From: [Phialemoniopsis] sp. UDSM-2020
Lineage: Eukaryota > Ascomycota > Sordariomycetes > Thyridiales > Thyridiaceae
NCBI GenBank assembly: GCA_018873225.1
Contig: JAEILZ010000003.1
Location: 4,030,001-4,094,000 of the forward strand
Direction: 5' to 3'
Length of the DNA: 64,000 nucleotides
Shown here in pieces: positions 13,046 to 25,326 of the stretch. The number at the start of each line of letters is the position of its first letter. Position 1 is the stretch's first letter. Under the pieces are notes generated by a model. That model saw only the letters and a program-made list of their open reading frames with translations. It was not told the DNA's origin and did not search any database. A program made the position numbers and the translations under genes.

Positions 13046-13265
13046 AACAAAGATAGGTTTGGGTATAGAGATCATACATTCGTCAATAATGCCACAAGAG
13101 TCCCGCGACTCGGCTCTCCTTCTACGCCCAAGATACAAATGGGCGTTGGAAGTTCATCAATCGTCGTCTCCTTGGCCGCTTCTCCTGTACCGTCTTTGTC
13201 CTCTTGCAGCACGGTTTCCACTTGATAGAGAACCGTCTGGTGATGCGGCAACCGAAACAGAACCT

Positions 13266-15040
13266 CTAATCCTTCTTGGATGCATCGGTCGTGTCTTCGG
13301 CTGGGGCCGCCAGTGACGGTATTTCGGGCAAATGTAGGCGCAAAACCTCAAACTCGTGGTACTTGCCGAGGTATTTGTGACCTCTCCGGTAAGGCTTGAG
13401 CATTATGTCGGGGGAGGTATGCTCAAAGTACCGACTTACAAGCCTGGCAATGCCAGGGGCGTCGTGGAACATGGGGTCAAATACGAGCAGATTACTCTGT
13501 CCGTTCTTGAGCTTCTCGAAGCCAACAATCGTCATTGAGTGGCCTGTTGCCAGAATTAGCGCACCGCGTACCAAACAATCGGATTCGCTGAAAGCCTACC
13601 TGCGTGCTGAAAGTAGATTGGCGGCAACATGGTCGCCCGAACTTTGTACGTGGGATCCAGTACTCCGGATTCAAAATAACGCTCAATCTCCTGCAAGAGG
13701 CGCTCCTCGGACCTGCCAGGCTCCTTATTTCTGTAGCCCTGGGCCTCACATCTAGATACAACACGTTAGTGTCAACAAGCTGTATCTTGGCTGAGGCGGA
13801 TACTATTACGTACGGGACATCGAGAGAGCAAAAGACAGCTTGTGCCTCGGGTGTGCCGATGTACTTGCGCGTTCCTTTGACGCCTCCGGTCTCGACGCGG
13901 CCCTGAGCATTGATGCCCTTGTCCCATGCCTCTTCGATGAAGTCCTGGATCTGAAAGATCGTCGGCAACTTGCCATCGAGGAAATGTTCGACCCCTAAGA
14001 ATTGCGCGCCGACAATGTAAGACACCATCATTTGGATGTTGCGATATCCGCAAAAGCCACCTATCACGCCGTAGAGGCGGCCGAGGTCAGTACGCGTCCG
14101 AGACCTGGGCCATTCGAGGGAACAGGAAATACTACACACCTTCCTTCTTGAGCTTCGAGACATGCTGCACACAAGGATGACACAGATACGCATATGACGT
14201 CGACGGGCTCTGTTCCAGCAGCTGCTCCAGTACCGGCATGACACCCTCTTGCCGTATGCCGAACCCCTTCTTCAGGTGGTCGACGAGCCACTCGGGCATC
14301 CGCTTCTCGTGCGCATACTTGCCCAGCTCGGCCTTACCGAGCCTCTTCTTCTTGGGAGCTTCCGTCGCCGACGTGCCGGCAGAGTTCCCGCTGGCAGACT
14401 GTCCGGCGACACTGGATGCTTTGGAAGAGTGGTCGGTACCTGGTGCGGGCGAGGGACTCTTGGCTTGTGGCATGGCCAATAGCTTGCGCCATGCCTGGAT
14501 GGTGATGGACTGCTTGCTCGACTTGGATGATTTGTCTCGGTGCCGGCGGTGCCGTCGCCGCTCTTCCCTGTCTCGGCGGTGGCTCGAATCGCCATTCTGA
14601 TAACTTGATTTGGGGGCTTGTGATCCGGCATCCGTGACGTTGTCCGAGGTTGACTCAGGACTCGAGTCTAGTTCCTGTTCCTCCTCGGCATGAAGTTCCA
14701 GGTGGTCCTCAATCTCTTTGATCAGGAGAATCTCTCCGCAGCCCTCGACCGGACACTCCGCATACTGCCCTTCCTCGGGGTCGGCCTCGACATGATGATC
14801 CTTCTCAGCTCCATTCATGGGCTCAGTCTTGGCTGCTACCCCGTCACTCACAACAAACGGCGAGGATCCTTCGGAGTGGGTTTCCTCAATGTGCTGGTGG
14901 AAGAGCGTCAGAATAGGGGCCAAGACACATGCTCTCAAAGCGAACAGTACTTGAGAGAAGGGTTGGATACTCACCAGCAACAAGGCATATTCGACCGCCC
15001 GAAAGCCGCAGAAGGGACAACTCTGAAGTGGGCCGTCCAT
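13266..15040 (-). CDS. ZUP1-like deubiquitinase (peptidase family C78)
   Basis: Cysteine protease related to human ZUP1/ZUFSP and fission yeast Mug105; in this family it cleaves K63-linked ubiquitin chains and acts near DNA damage. Five exons (15040-14975, 14893-14140, 14060-13814, 13751-13600, 13543-13266) join to 498 residues. Visible: an N-terminal zinc finger CPFC...H(x4)H, interrupted by intron 1; a second finger CPVEGCGE...HLELH; a basic and Ser-rich linker; an alpha-helical ubiquitin-binding stretch; then the C78 domain with catalytic Cys in GGFCGYRNIQM, catalytic His in PIYFQHAGHSMTIVG and Asp in LLVFDP. Splicing of introns 3 and 4 is required to restore the PIYFQHAGHS motif, which supports the model. 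The start is set at the ATG 5 residues before the first finger; an in-frame ATG at 15088 would add 16 residues. Confidence 0.9.
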
Positions 15041-15871
15041 CTTCTGAGAGCCTGAGCCCCAGCTGGAGAGCGACGTTGGAAATGCCAAGAGATGGAGCGG
15101 CCGTCACCTCGTTTTGGAGATATATTTTGAGGGATCCAACAAGGACCCAGTCTACAAGCGCGGGTCAGGGACCTCACTAGATTGGGTCGCGACGCGGGCG
15201 AGCTGTATGGTTGGGTTCTTGACCAGCAAGTTCTATGGAATGCAGAGAAAAGACATCAATGCGAGAGGGGAAATTGAAGAGAGGGCCTAGAGAGTCATAT
15301 TTAAAATTTCGCGTGTCAGTATTGTACAGACATCGTGGCCGACGAGTGGTGGCACGGTTTCGTGAGAGTTGTGAGGTTGCAATTACGTGTTGGACGGCAC
15401 GACAGGCAGTCGCAAAAAGTCCAGCTAGCATGAGATCAACCTGCATGTGGTTTCGTCGTGGTGCTACTGTAAGTAAGTAGTGGTGTCGTAGCGGCTGCAG
15501 GCGCTATTGCGGGCTAGAATCGCGGCAGCCCAGGCCCTCCCCTGCCGAGTTACAGTAGTGGCTGCGGCACCACACTCGGCATGCAGGACCCCTGATCGCG
15601 TGTTGAAGACTGGTGGATCGTAGCGCGAAAAGACCATCCTCAATCCGTTCATGTTGGTGGGAAATCATCCGCGGCCCATGTATTTGACGATGTTCCACAG
15701 ACACGAAACAGCCACTGCAAGAACACGCAAGCTACATATGTCTTGTCCGACACAAAGGTCGTCATCTTGTTATCATTTCTAATTCATGTCTATGGGCAAT
15801 CATCTTCATAGAGATTCTATGCCCATGATGCCCTTTTCTACTCTACCCACCAAAGCTCGCTTACCCCCTTT
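15041..15871. other. Intergenic between ZUP1-like and SerRS genes
   Basis: 830 bases containing the ZUP1-like promoter and the SerRS 3' UTR. No gene seen. Confidence 0.5.
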
Positions 15872-17936
15872 TTAGACGGTGGTCTGCTTCAGCTTCTCCG
15901 CCGCTTGCTCGACGGCAGAGGCCGCAGCGCCCACTGCGGCAGCGACCTTGGGCTTGGCACCCTTGTCTGCCTTGCCCTTTGCCTTTTGCGAGGTGGTGTT
16001 TTGGGGAAGCTCCTTGGTGAAAGGGATGAAGTCTGGTGCGCCCGGCAGGTACTTGCGCAGGGGCTCGGGGATGCGTAGGCCATCAGGAGTCTGGTAGTTC
16101 TCCATGATGCAGCCTATGGCTTGGTCAGTATGACTGATTAGGAGTATAACGGGAGTAAGTCAAGGTGCACGTACACATGGTTCGCGAAGTAGCAGCCAGG
16201 GTGCTGTTCAGGCAGTGGACATACTTCTTCTTGGCTGCAAAGAGGTCATGTCAGTCGTTGCTTGGCCAAGCCTCCAACGAGGTTGGCAAACTTACCGTCT
16301 GTCTGCGTCTTGACACCACATCGGATCTCAAGGGCACGCGACTCTGTTCAAGCGAGTTAGTCGGGTTATCCCAAGACGCAATTCTCTATCGTGGACTGTC
16401 GAATTCGAGACTTACGGTAGTCGGTGCAGTTGGAGCAGGAAACAAGCTCTTTCTGTTCATGATCACACAAGTCAGACCCTGTCAACTTTCTCGTCAACAT
16501 GGCACTTCAACTTACGTATTCACCCTGGAAAGGGAACCAAGCTAATCATACACACATTAGTTTTCATTCTTCATGGTATACGTGGAAGTCCAGACTTACC
16601 CTCAAGATCGTACTTCTTAGCCGCAGCCTGGTTGAAAGCACCCGAGACAATCGCAACGATCCGGTAAGGCAGTCCGAGGGACTGGGCAAACTCCTCGGAG
16701 TTGGCAATCATCTATCATCATGTCAGCCGCTCGCTCTTGTCCGGCATCAGGTAGTTCCTTACGTTGTCGAACATCTCCCAGCTCTTCTCAGGGTCGCAGA
16801 GAACGAACTGCTCAATCTTCTCGAACTGGTGAACGCGGAAGGTGCCCTAAATCATTTCATGTCAGTTCCTGAATAGTCCCACAGTCTACATACATATGAC
16901 GACTTACCCATGCGTCCTTGCCGTGAGAGCCAGCTTCCCTACGGAAGCAAGTCGAGTAACCAGCATACTTGATAGGGAGATCCTTCGCCTGGAGCCACTC
17001 GTCGGCGTGGTATGCGCTGATCGGTTGCTCCGAGGTGGCAATGAGGTACTTCTCAGAGTCACCGTCGATGACCTGCCAGATCGTCAGTGCTGTCTTCGTC
17101 CAAGCCTTCCTATTCCAAAATCCCCTACCTTGTAAAGCTCGTCATCAAAGGAGTCGAGCTGGGCCGTGGCAGCCATATACTCCTTGTTCATGAAGAACGG
17201 TGTCTGCAGCGCCGTATAGCCGTGTCGCATCGTCAGGAACTCGAGCCCATAGTTGATGATAGCCTGGTTCAGGAAGACTCCCCACTGGCGCAGGAAGTAT
17301 CCTCTGTGTCCAACAACCTTGACACCAGCCTCGGGGCTGTAACCATCGAGCCGGGTCAGGACCTCATGGTGGCTAAGGCAATCCCTTTTCTCGACCTTCA
17401 CTCCCTCGGGCTCCCACGTCCTCAGCGTCTCGTTGTTGTCCTCGTTATCGCTAACGGGCACAGAGTTGTGGATGATGTTGCCGACAGACTTGACCAGGGC
17501 CTTGAGCTTGGTCTCCTTGACGTTGGCCGAGTCGAGCAGCTCCTTCTTGGACTTCTCGAGAGCAACTTTTTGCTGCAGGAACTCGTCGGCGTTCTCCTTG
17601 GCCTTCTTCCGGGCGCCAATCTGCTTCTGCACGGCGTTGATCTCGGCGTTCATCTGGGTCGCGCTGTAGAGGGTCTTTCGGTGGTCGTCCCAGAGCTCGA
17701 TGATCTGGTCGACGACCTCGACGGGGGCATAGCGGCGCTATATCGCGACAAAGAGTATCATGTTAGTCTATCAACCTCCAATGCGCAAAGAAAGCCCATA
17801 TGCGAAGGCACAGTTTTCGCGATCAACGGGACAGTGGTTCGTGTCGTGGAGGGGCAAGTTGACTTACGCGCTGCGACTCCCTGATGAGCTCAGGGTTGCC
17901 GCCTCGCTCGGCGATGAAATCGTTGACGTCGAGCAT
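15872..17936 (-). CDS. SES1: Seryl-tRNA synthetase, cytosolic
   Basis: Class II synthetase that charges tRNA-Ser in the cytosol. Ten exons spliced by nine introns (17738-17867, 17073-17128, 16847-16907, 16712-16762, 16542-16599, 16453-16515, 16344-16415, 16235-16295, 16114-16174) give 483 residues, close to yeast Ses1. The N-terminal long helical arm (about residues 25-110, Lys/Glu-rich coiled coil) binds the tRNA. The core shows motif 2 as [24 protein letters not shown], written here only as its FRRE and FRVHQFEK parts, and motif 3 as TLAATSRT...MENYQTPDG. The tail after LRKYLPG is Ala/Lys-rich, a eukaryotic cytosolic feature. No mitochondrial presequence is present. The intron number is high for a Pezizomycotina housekeeping gene, and one internal exon is 26 nt. 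Confidence 0.96.
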
Positions 17937-18890
17937 TTTGTAGACCACAAGTTGATGTCCTTGTCTCTGTCGTGGTCTCTGTCCTCGTGGTTTATTGCTT
18001 GAATTGACAATGGGCTTGGGGAAATTTTGGCGCCTGTCTAGAAGTTTTTGGAGGGGCTTTATCGAACAGCAGATCTTAGCGGGGTACCTGCCATTTCGTA
18101 TGAGCGCGCGCGCCTCCGTGTGTGACACATCTCGGCGAGACGACAACCACGGAACCGACCGTATTCTGTACTGAACCGCCGGGTGACTCAAATCCACTTT
18201 ATTCGAATATATGGCAACCGAAGTATGTCTTTCAATCACGATGGACCAAAAAACGCCCCCGATCTAACAAGATATCCCGAGTCGCGCATACCATAAAGCT
18301 GTATAAGTCAAGATTGCCTCCGTGTAAGTGGACGGCGCCGCTGCAGCTACAAGAAACCTTCTACACTGCATCACCCATGAGCCTCAACACCAAGCAATTC
18401 ATCGCCAGTACAGGTTTATTGTAGGCACTGCTATTATTAGAACTGATTTCACAGACGTCGCGCAAAAGACCTGATATAAACCCCCTTCTCTAGATGCATC
18501 TAAAGCACAAAACCAAAACTACAACGTACAACCCTGATTTCCTAGCAACGTCTTGACATACATGGATTCTTTCTCCTCGTGATATGCACCCTGAAGTGAG
18601 AGAGGTATATGCTCCGCGGCATTGTCCCTTCAAGGAATAGACACCTGTTGAGTCGAGTACCCGAGCCTCAATGTCCTCGACCAGCTTCATGCTTGGGCGC
18701 CAAGACCTTCTCTGCTCAACAGCAACATTGTTGTCTGAACACATCAACCGATGCAAAGCCAAACGTATGGAGCAAAGTGCTCATAAATATGACAAAGATC
18801 CTACCCAGGCCTTTCGTGGAGTGCAAAACGTATAAAAGGCCCCGAGCTTACACATCTCCTCCATGCAGTACAATGACCGAAAGCATCTTC
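17937..18890. other. Intergenic between SerRS and Rheb
   Basis: About 950 bases holding the SerRS promoter and the Rheb 3' UTR; both genes are on the minus strand. No gene seen. Confidence 0.5.
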
Positions 18891-19771
18891 TCACATGACA
18901 GAGCACTTGCCTCCGCCCTCAGGCTCGTTGGGGTTCTGCGACTTTTCGATCTGCCCGATCAGAAGCTCAAAGGCCTTGGCGACGTTCTCATTGTACCTGG
19001 CACTGGCCTCGGTCCAGGCACAGTTAATCTTCTCGGCGAGCTTCTTGCCCTCCTCGGCACTGACTTGGCGTTGCTCCGGTCGCAAATCACTCTTGTTGCC
19101 AACAATGACAATAGGTACCCACTCGACTCCCTGACCAAGCAAAAAATGTTAGTCATATGTGCGTCAGTGCAATTGCTGGAACAGCATCGGAAGCCCGAAG
19201 GGATTTGTTCTTTTTGGGGGCAACCCACCAAGTGGTTGAGGATCTTCTCTCGAATAACTTGTATCATCTCGAATGACGACATGGACGAGACGGAATACAC
19301 CAGCATGTAGCCATGAATGCCGATAAAGTGCTTCGAGTTCAGGATACTGTATTCATCCTGTTGAGAAGCAAACGCGATTCATTGTTAGCTTGATTCCACT
19401 TTCGCATAGAGGAAAAGAAAAGGGCAATCTCGTCCAGAGTCAGGGCCAGGCGTATAGGCCAGCACTGTTTCTGGTAGAAGAGCCCTTGTTGGGGGTAGAC
19501 TGACTTGTCCAGCGGTGTCCACAATCTCGGTGCGAAACTCTTGGTTCTTGAACTTGATGTCCTTGCTAAACGTGTTCTCAATGGTCGGGTAGTAACTCTC
19601 GACAAAGTGGCCGTCGACAAACTGGACCGCGAGCGAGGATTTGCCTGTTCAAGCATTTCCCAGGTCAGTACTTGGAAAAGGTATCGGGGATCTTGCTTGC
19701 AGAGTAGAAGACGAACCGACTGAACGACTGCCAACAATGGCGACTTTCCTCTGCTTCGACGGTGACGGCAT
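18891..19771 (-). CDS. RHB1: Rheb small GTPase
   Basis: Ras-superfamily GTPase that, in fission yeast and animals, activates TOR complex 1 and is controlled by the TSC1/TSC2 GAP. In fungi it also affects basic amino acid uptake. Four exons (19771-19717, 19644-19505, 19357-19229, 19130-18891) give 187 residues. Diagnostic features: G1 motif GSRSVGKSS, with the Rheb-type Arg-Ser where Ras has Gly-Gly; effector region YYPTIENTF; G3 DTAGQDEYS; G4 VGNKSDL; G5 ASA; and a C-terminal CaaX box CSVM for farnesylation, identical to that of human Rheb. Intron 1 splits the P-loop and intron 2 falls directly after DTAGQ. The start ATG gives MPSPSKQRKVAIVG, the normal length before the P-loop. Confidence 0.96.
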
Positions 19772-20739
19772 TTACGTAGATTTAAGAATAGAATGCCCGA
19801 GTACTCGGAGGGCGGGGTGGAATAGATCAGGAGCTTCACACCACGACAGAGCTCGTGGAGGTCCTGCGCTGGCTTGTGTTCGTCGTAAGATTGCGAGTCG
19901 CCGCCGTATTAGGATCTGACAGAAAGAGCTTTGGTGGCGGAAGCTCGAAAACAGCTTGGAGTGGGGGTTTGGAGGCGAGAAGAGGGTGGTGAGGATGCGA
20001 ATGCACGTCAAATGCCCTCGCTCAAAGATTGGGGATTCAACGAATTAAGGTCCAACAGAAAACCAAACCTGGTAGAGAGTCAGGTAGTTCCTCGAGGCAA
20101 GACATGAGCAGCACCCAAGCAGGGAGAAATAGCTTTCACGTTTCGTCAAACACACCCCGCCTGGCTGCGCTGCCCGCCTCCGCTTCCAGGCCGGCCTACG
20201 AAGATCTGGGCTTGTGACGGATCCATGGATCTTGGTGGGGTCTTTTGTGTCTCCTGGTGCTTTGGTCTCGACGTGCCAGTCCATTCGTTGCCAGTCATTC
20301 AATTCCCATTTGCGCGGGCGTTGAACGTAATAAGATCCACTGTAACCTCCCCTACCTCTCGGTGCTCCCCTTACCAGAGGCTTATTATTACTGGGCCTTA
20401 CACAACCTCCTTACCTAAAGCGCTTTGGTGCGAAAGGACGAGTCGCATCCATTGAAACCAACCATCTTATATGCATTTCGGACTCAAGTCATTGACACGA
20501 ACACGAAGAAGATCACCTCAGCCGGGCAAGTATGGGCCATAACTGTTTGCTCCTCTACTTTGGTTCCTATGTAGCCAAACTCAAAACACCAATGCCTGTC
20601 AAGTATCTCTCATTCCTTACCCCGTCTTTGTGTTTCCGATCTGGCTTGGAAAACATGGGGTAAAGGACTGGAATGCTCGATCTGCCAGACGACGGCAACG
20701 GCTGCAAGCCAGCCAGCCAGCTGTGCCAGAGCAGTCCTT
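19772..20739. other. Intergenic, Rheb promoter and GH43 3' region
   Basis: About 970 bases with no recognised gene. Contains the Rheb promoter and the sequence downstream of the GH43 stop. Confidence 0.5.
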
Positions 20740-21987
20740 TTATCCAATCGCCAACAATGCCTCACGCTCGGCTGCCGTGCTGTTGTAATCATCATGGTGT
20801 TAGCATGGGCCTTCGGAGGGGACAGGGAGTCTACGGACATTGGCACAACATATCCGTGTCGAGGATCCGTGGGCAGCTTGAACCCTTTCGAAGGGACCCA
20901 TTTTCCCCCGGCAATGTCCTCGGTCTCGAAAGTCTCGTAGCCTCCGCCGCGCGTGTAGTCGTCGATCCATAGATGCCACTTAGTGTACAGCTGTAAGTAA
21001 TGCAGGCCAATGGCAAGGGGTATGGACTGTGTCAACGGACCTTCTTGGGGTTGAGATTGTTCTGGAAGACCAGCGGCCCTTCCCCAGCGGGCATCGTCCC
21101 CTCGCCAATCTCCTCCGACACCTTCCTCCACGGCCCGTCCAGCTCGGCGGCCACGTTCTCCTGGATCAGCTCGCCGGGCCCGTTCTTGCTCAGCATGTAG
21201 AACCTGTCGGACGCCGCGTCAAAGGCGATGGTGTTGTCCATCCCCAGATCGACATACTTCTCCGCCGGGCTGAACGTGGCAAAGTCGTCGGTGAAGCTGC
21301 GCAGCGTGTGCAGCTGCCCGTCGCCCAGCTTGGACGTCCAAAAGACCATGTACTGCTCGCGCTTGGGGTCCCAGATGGCGTCGGGAGCCCAGGTCATGCC
21401 CGCCTCGGGTGGCGAGACGGGACGCGAGAAGGGGCCCTTCCAAGTGGTCAGGTCGGTAGACTCCCAGACAATGATGGCCTTCGAAGCGTTTGCCGTGAAC
21501 GAAGTGCCGTTATTCCAACCGATACCGTTGACTTTGAGGTCCTGTTGAAGAAATGAAAGTATATCAGTACTGTGTTGGCACACTTGGTTGATAGGTAACT
21601 TACAGTGCAGATGAGCCAATATTTGGATCTGTCAGCATTGATGATCAGTGTAGGATCTCTGATGCCCTTGGTGCCGAGATTCGAGGTGAGAACGGGTTTG
21701 CCGCTCTTCAAGCTTGTCCATGACCCGGGGTTGTTATCGTTGCTGACTGCCATATAGACTTGCTCGCCATCAGGATGAAGCTCGCCAGTGAACTTGGATT
21801 ACGACCTTGTCAGCTGCGAACACTATTGGTATCGATATGTTATGTTCAGATACAAAGCACTCACATAGACATAGACATAGTCAGTAAAGTTTACAGCACT
21901 CGGCGTGGTATGCTGAAAGCTCAGAGGGCTGCAAAAGACTTGACATGTCAACGAGGCAAGAGCCGCGATATGAAGTAACAACTTCAT
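20740..21987 (-). CDS. Secreted glycoside hydrolase family 43 protein
   Basis: Probable arabinosidase/arabinanase-type enzyme of family GH43, acting outside the cell on arabinose side chains or arabinan of plant walls; the exact substrate cannot be read from sequence. Five exons (21987-21865, 21792-21604, 21541-21041, 20990-20839, 20779-20740) give 334 residues. A signal peptide (MKLLLHIAALASL, Cys-rich end near residue 19) precedes the five-bladed propeller. Likely catalytic positions: Asp in KGIRDPTLI, Asp in WAPDAIWD and Glu in AGEGPLVFQ. Introns 3 and 4 both start with the rare donor GTCCGT. Splicing intron 4 gives the end GYVVPITAAEREALLAIG, a normal family C-terminus. Without it the frame runs to 20610 with an unrelated 70-residue tail, so the spliced form is preferred. 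It is the only obvious secreted carbohydrate enzyme in the window. Confidence 0.85.
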
Positions 21988-22772
21988 CCTGTATAACTGC
22001 CAGATGGATTGCTGCTTGTATGACTAGAATTATCATAGAGGTGTTGAACTACAGTTGCGTGTACTTGAATGGTCCATGACCCAGACAGCGCTGCCCTCCG
22101 CTTTTGAGTCTGGATTTTACCGATCACAATAGATATCCCAGAGTGTAAATTCGAATTATCCAGTACAAAGGTTCCGGATGGCTCCGTCATCCCCGCGATG
22201 GACCGCCGTTCTTATTCTGGCAACCATGGCTTGGCTTTGCGGAGGATTCCCGGTAATTTGGACATATAGCCAGCCGCGGGAGATACGAGCGGAGACGTAT
22301 ATGATGCACAGCATATTAAGAGTCGAGCCTTGCGAATCGGAAACCTTAATGAGAGATCATTACCATGGTCACTGGTTAGCATCATTGCTGCAGGTGTTTT
22401 AGGTGCTATTAACAGCCCGCACTTTGTTTGGAAAGCAGATTAGGATGAGAATTTGCAGGAAGACAGTATATTTATCACAAAATACAGATATACAGACAGT
22501 CCTTCTATCGTCGTGGAGCTCAGTCCGTCTAATGTGCGAATTAAAAGTACTCCTCCAGGTATCATCATGTTGTAACAGTACGTGTATCAGTCAAGCCTCT
22601 ATCTCAGCTCTTAGGGTGTCCCATCACCGAGGCCGGAAGGGGCGGGGAACTGGGTCGCCTGGTGAAAAGCAAGGTGAACTCTTTGACCGGATAGCCAATG
22701 AGTCCCAAATATCCGGCCTCGTTTCCGTCATAATTCGTAAACGCCACCGTTCGTTAGTCCTGCAAGTCACCC
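21988..22772. other. Intergenic, GH43 promoter and Wapl 3' region
   Basis: AT-richer than its surroundings. A 74-codon plus-strand frame at 22178-22402 starts with a hydrophobic stretch, but nothing else supports it as a gene. It lies in the GH43 promoter. Confidence 0.45.
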
Positions 22773-25326
22773 TTATAGATGCTCCAGATTCTGAACGAGT
22801 GCTTCCATCCGCCCGATCGAGCCATCCGTTTCTGCGTGATCTGCTGTTGCCTTTTGGTAGTAGGCAATGAACTCCCTAATGGAGTTCGTGAGAGGGCGTA
22901 GGCTGCCACCCCGCTGCAGGGCTCCGAACCTCTCTCTGACAGGTCTGTAGACCGACAGGTAACCTAGGAGGACCGACAAGTAGCCAAACAGAACGTTGAG
23001 TTGCGATGACTCTTCAGAGTCGGCCTAGTGCTTGGTCAGTAAACCAGACACCACAAGATGAATGACTAAAACAAACCTCATGTGTAGTAGCGCAGTTATC
23101 AAGGAATATCTTGATGAGACTGTCTAGACTCGCTGCTCCCGTCCCTGACTCGAGCAGTGTGCGACCTGCTGATGGCTCATGCTCGGAAAAATTGATCATC
23201 ACTCCGAGCATCAGCAGAAGAGACTCGAAAGTGGCGGATTGAAAACCCTCGCCTGCCATGGGTTTCAGAACTTGTGCAAAGGCTCTGCAGACAACGCTCG
23301 CTAGCTCTTGAAGCACACCTCTCCTCAAGAAAATGCTAGGTGCGTTAGGGTTGTTGTTGGCGGTGTTCATTGTAAGCTTCACAGCCAGCACGTCGAGTTC
23401 ACCGAGACTTTCGGCTTTGCGGAGAAGAGACGCCTCGAGGATATCTGCGACCGTGGGCAAATGACGCTTAGTCCAATCTGGTCCGAGATCTGACTGCATC
23501 ACAGGCACCGAGTGTTTCACGAGTAGATTGAGTGCCAAGTAGAGATCAATCGACTCAGCGCTGTGAGGGAAGTCCCAGGAGCTGGACTCTGCATCACCTG
23601 CAGCAGATGAGAGAATTACGAACAGTTCGTCAACGATAGACGGGGACGCAATCTGGTGCTCGACCGTCATTGTTGGCACCAGAGGCGGGATGATCATATC
23701 CAAGCACTTGAGAGCTAATGTGCGAGGAGAAAGCTGGGGTGGCGCATGACTCCAGAGGTTTGGCATGTTCAGGATGGTCGTCTTGAGACCTGCCACCGTT
23801 GTCTGCGTATGCTTCGAAAGATTGCTCTTCCGATCTCTCGCAACGCTCGCGATATCGCGTTCTTCAGCGATAAGCAACGCGAATAGGTGCGATATGCCAT
23901 TGAAGTGCAATCGTTGCACCAGTAAACTGTCTGGTGCAGAAGAAAAGATCGTGGTGAGAATGCAGATGATGGTGTAGCCAGCAATGGGATCGGTCTCCTT
24001 CCCGATCTTATCGAACAAAGTAGATTCACCGTCGTGATCCCGAAATTGACGACGGAACGTTTTGTCCTGGATCCTTTCGGCGAGTTCTAGCAAGGCAGTA
24101 CGTCTTGCAGAAGACGGCTTGCCCAAGCTTGGGGTCCCAATCCTGTCCAAGATGTCGTCCATCTCATCTGCATTTCGGTTGTTAGCGCCAGCCTGGCGCA
24201 GCTCATGTAGACTGCGGACGGCACCAGAGTTCATATCGTCTTCAAGGTCCTCATCGATGGACATCTGTGACAACTTTGGCTGGCTGTCTGGTAATAGACT
24301 TTGCGACCAAATGTCAACTCCGGGTCCGGTTGAGTCCAGAGGGTTTTCTGCTAGTACAGTCCGTTCCTGACTGTAGGTAAACTTCACACCTGGTTTCTTA
24401 GACAAGAGAGAGGTCTCCCGGTTGACCATTGCCCTTGACTGCGAGGGCGTCGCCATCAGTTGGATCTCGCGATCCATGGCGGAGTCCGAGGCTTGGCTGC
24501 TGACGACTCCCTTCTTCAAGCCAAGCGAATACATCTCGGCGTTGTCGTCACTTTCAACCGTCGAGTCCGAGCTATCGGCCTGGGCGGTAAGGGCATCAAT
24601 CAGCCGTTTTCTAGGCCGTGAATTTCCTTCAACAACAGGCGCTGCCTGGACTTTCTTTTCTGTGACCTTCTTTTCCGCCGGCTCCACAAGTGGTGGTCCA
24701 AAATATACGGGTGCTTTCCGAGGCGGTCGGATCGGTATCTGCTGCTGAGTCGGTGCTGGCTTGCGTGAACCGACACTGAGGGAACTCAGAGACTTGGATG
24801 TCGCTGGAGAGAAAGGAGAAGTGGTGCCGATGTCTTTCATGACTGTATCTTTGGGCGGGGTGATCTTGTTCCGCGAACGCGGAGGGATCGGTTTCGCGGG
24901 CGCAGGTTTGCTTCGAGGCGCCTGCTTTGGCGAAGAAGGGATATCATCGTAGATATCATAGACTGCTGAATCTGGGCTCGAGGACCTCTGTTTTTTTACC
25001 TGCCGGTTTGTTGACTGCACTTGTGACTGCTTCCTCTTGACCACCCTACTCGTGTCCTTCCCATCCTCGCTTTTCTCTCGCGATGCCGCCACACTCGCGT
25101 TTTGATGGCTCGTCGGTTCTTCCGGAACTGATCGCTTCAGCGGACTGGTAGACCGCGAGGCCGAGCGTGCAACGCGTCCGCCGATTTGACTTGTCGGCCG
25201 TGCCAAGTTTGGCGCCGTTTTCAAAGAGTCTTGCGCGCTGCGCGCTGGAGACGCGCCATTGCGTTTTCTGCCGTATGTTGTGATCCTCTTCTTGGTGGGA
25301 ATCAACGGGTCGCTAGTAGTAGACAT
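22773..25326 (-). CDS. WPL1: Wapl cohesin-release factor
   Basis: Nuclear protein that opens the Smc3-kleisin gate and releases cohesin from chromatin, working with Pds5 (known for Wapl/Rad61). Two exons (25326-23077, 23024-22773) give 833 residues. The first 420 or so are disordered, basic and Ser/Pro-rich (GRKR near the start, several SP sites, KKRK-like nuclear signals). The C-terminal half is the alpha-helical Wapl domain: SLHELRQAGANNRNADEMDDILD, cited here by its LHELR and DEMDDILD ends, through the LFVILSSAAGDAE and EFIAYYQKA segments. The intron near the 3' end joins TTHE to ADSEESSQLNVLFGYL and restores the family's last helices. The start at 25326 (MSTTSDPLIP) is preferred over a frame extension to 25587, whose sequence looks like leader. 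It shares a 1.26-kb divergent promoter with UPRT. Confidence 0.93.

Noticed and set aside
18832..18839. TATA-like TATAAAAG
   Set aside because: It lies in the 3' region of the minus-strand Rheb gene with no plus-strand gene downstream.
20610..20839. 70-residue C-terminal extension of the GH43 protein
   Set aside because: Splicing a GTCCGT intron gives the normal family end, whereas the read-through tail has unrelated low-complexity sequence.
22178..22402. Small secreted or membrane protein of 74 residues
   Set aside because: Hydrophobic start but no conserved-looking continuation, no cysteine pattern and no plausible splice; it lies in the GH43 promoter.
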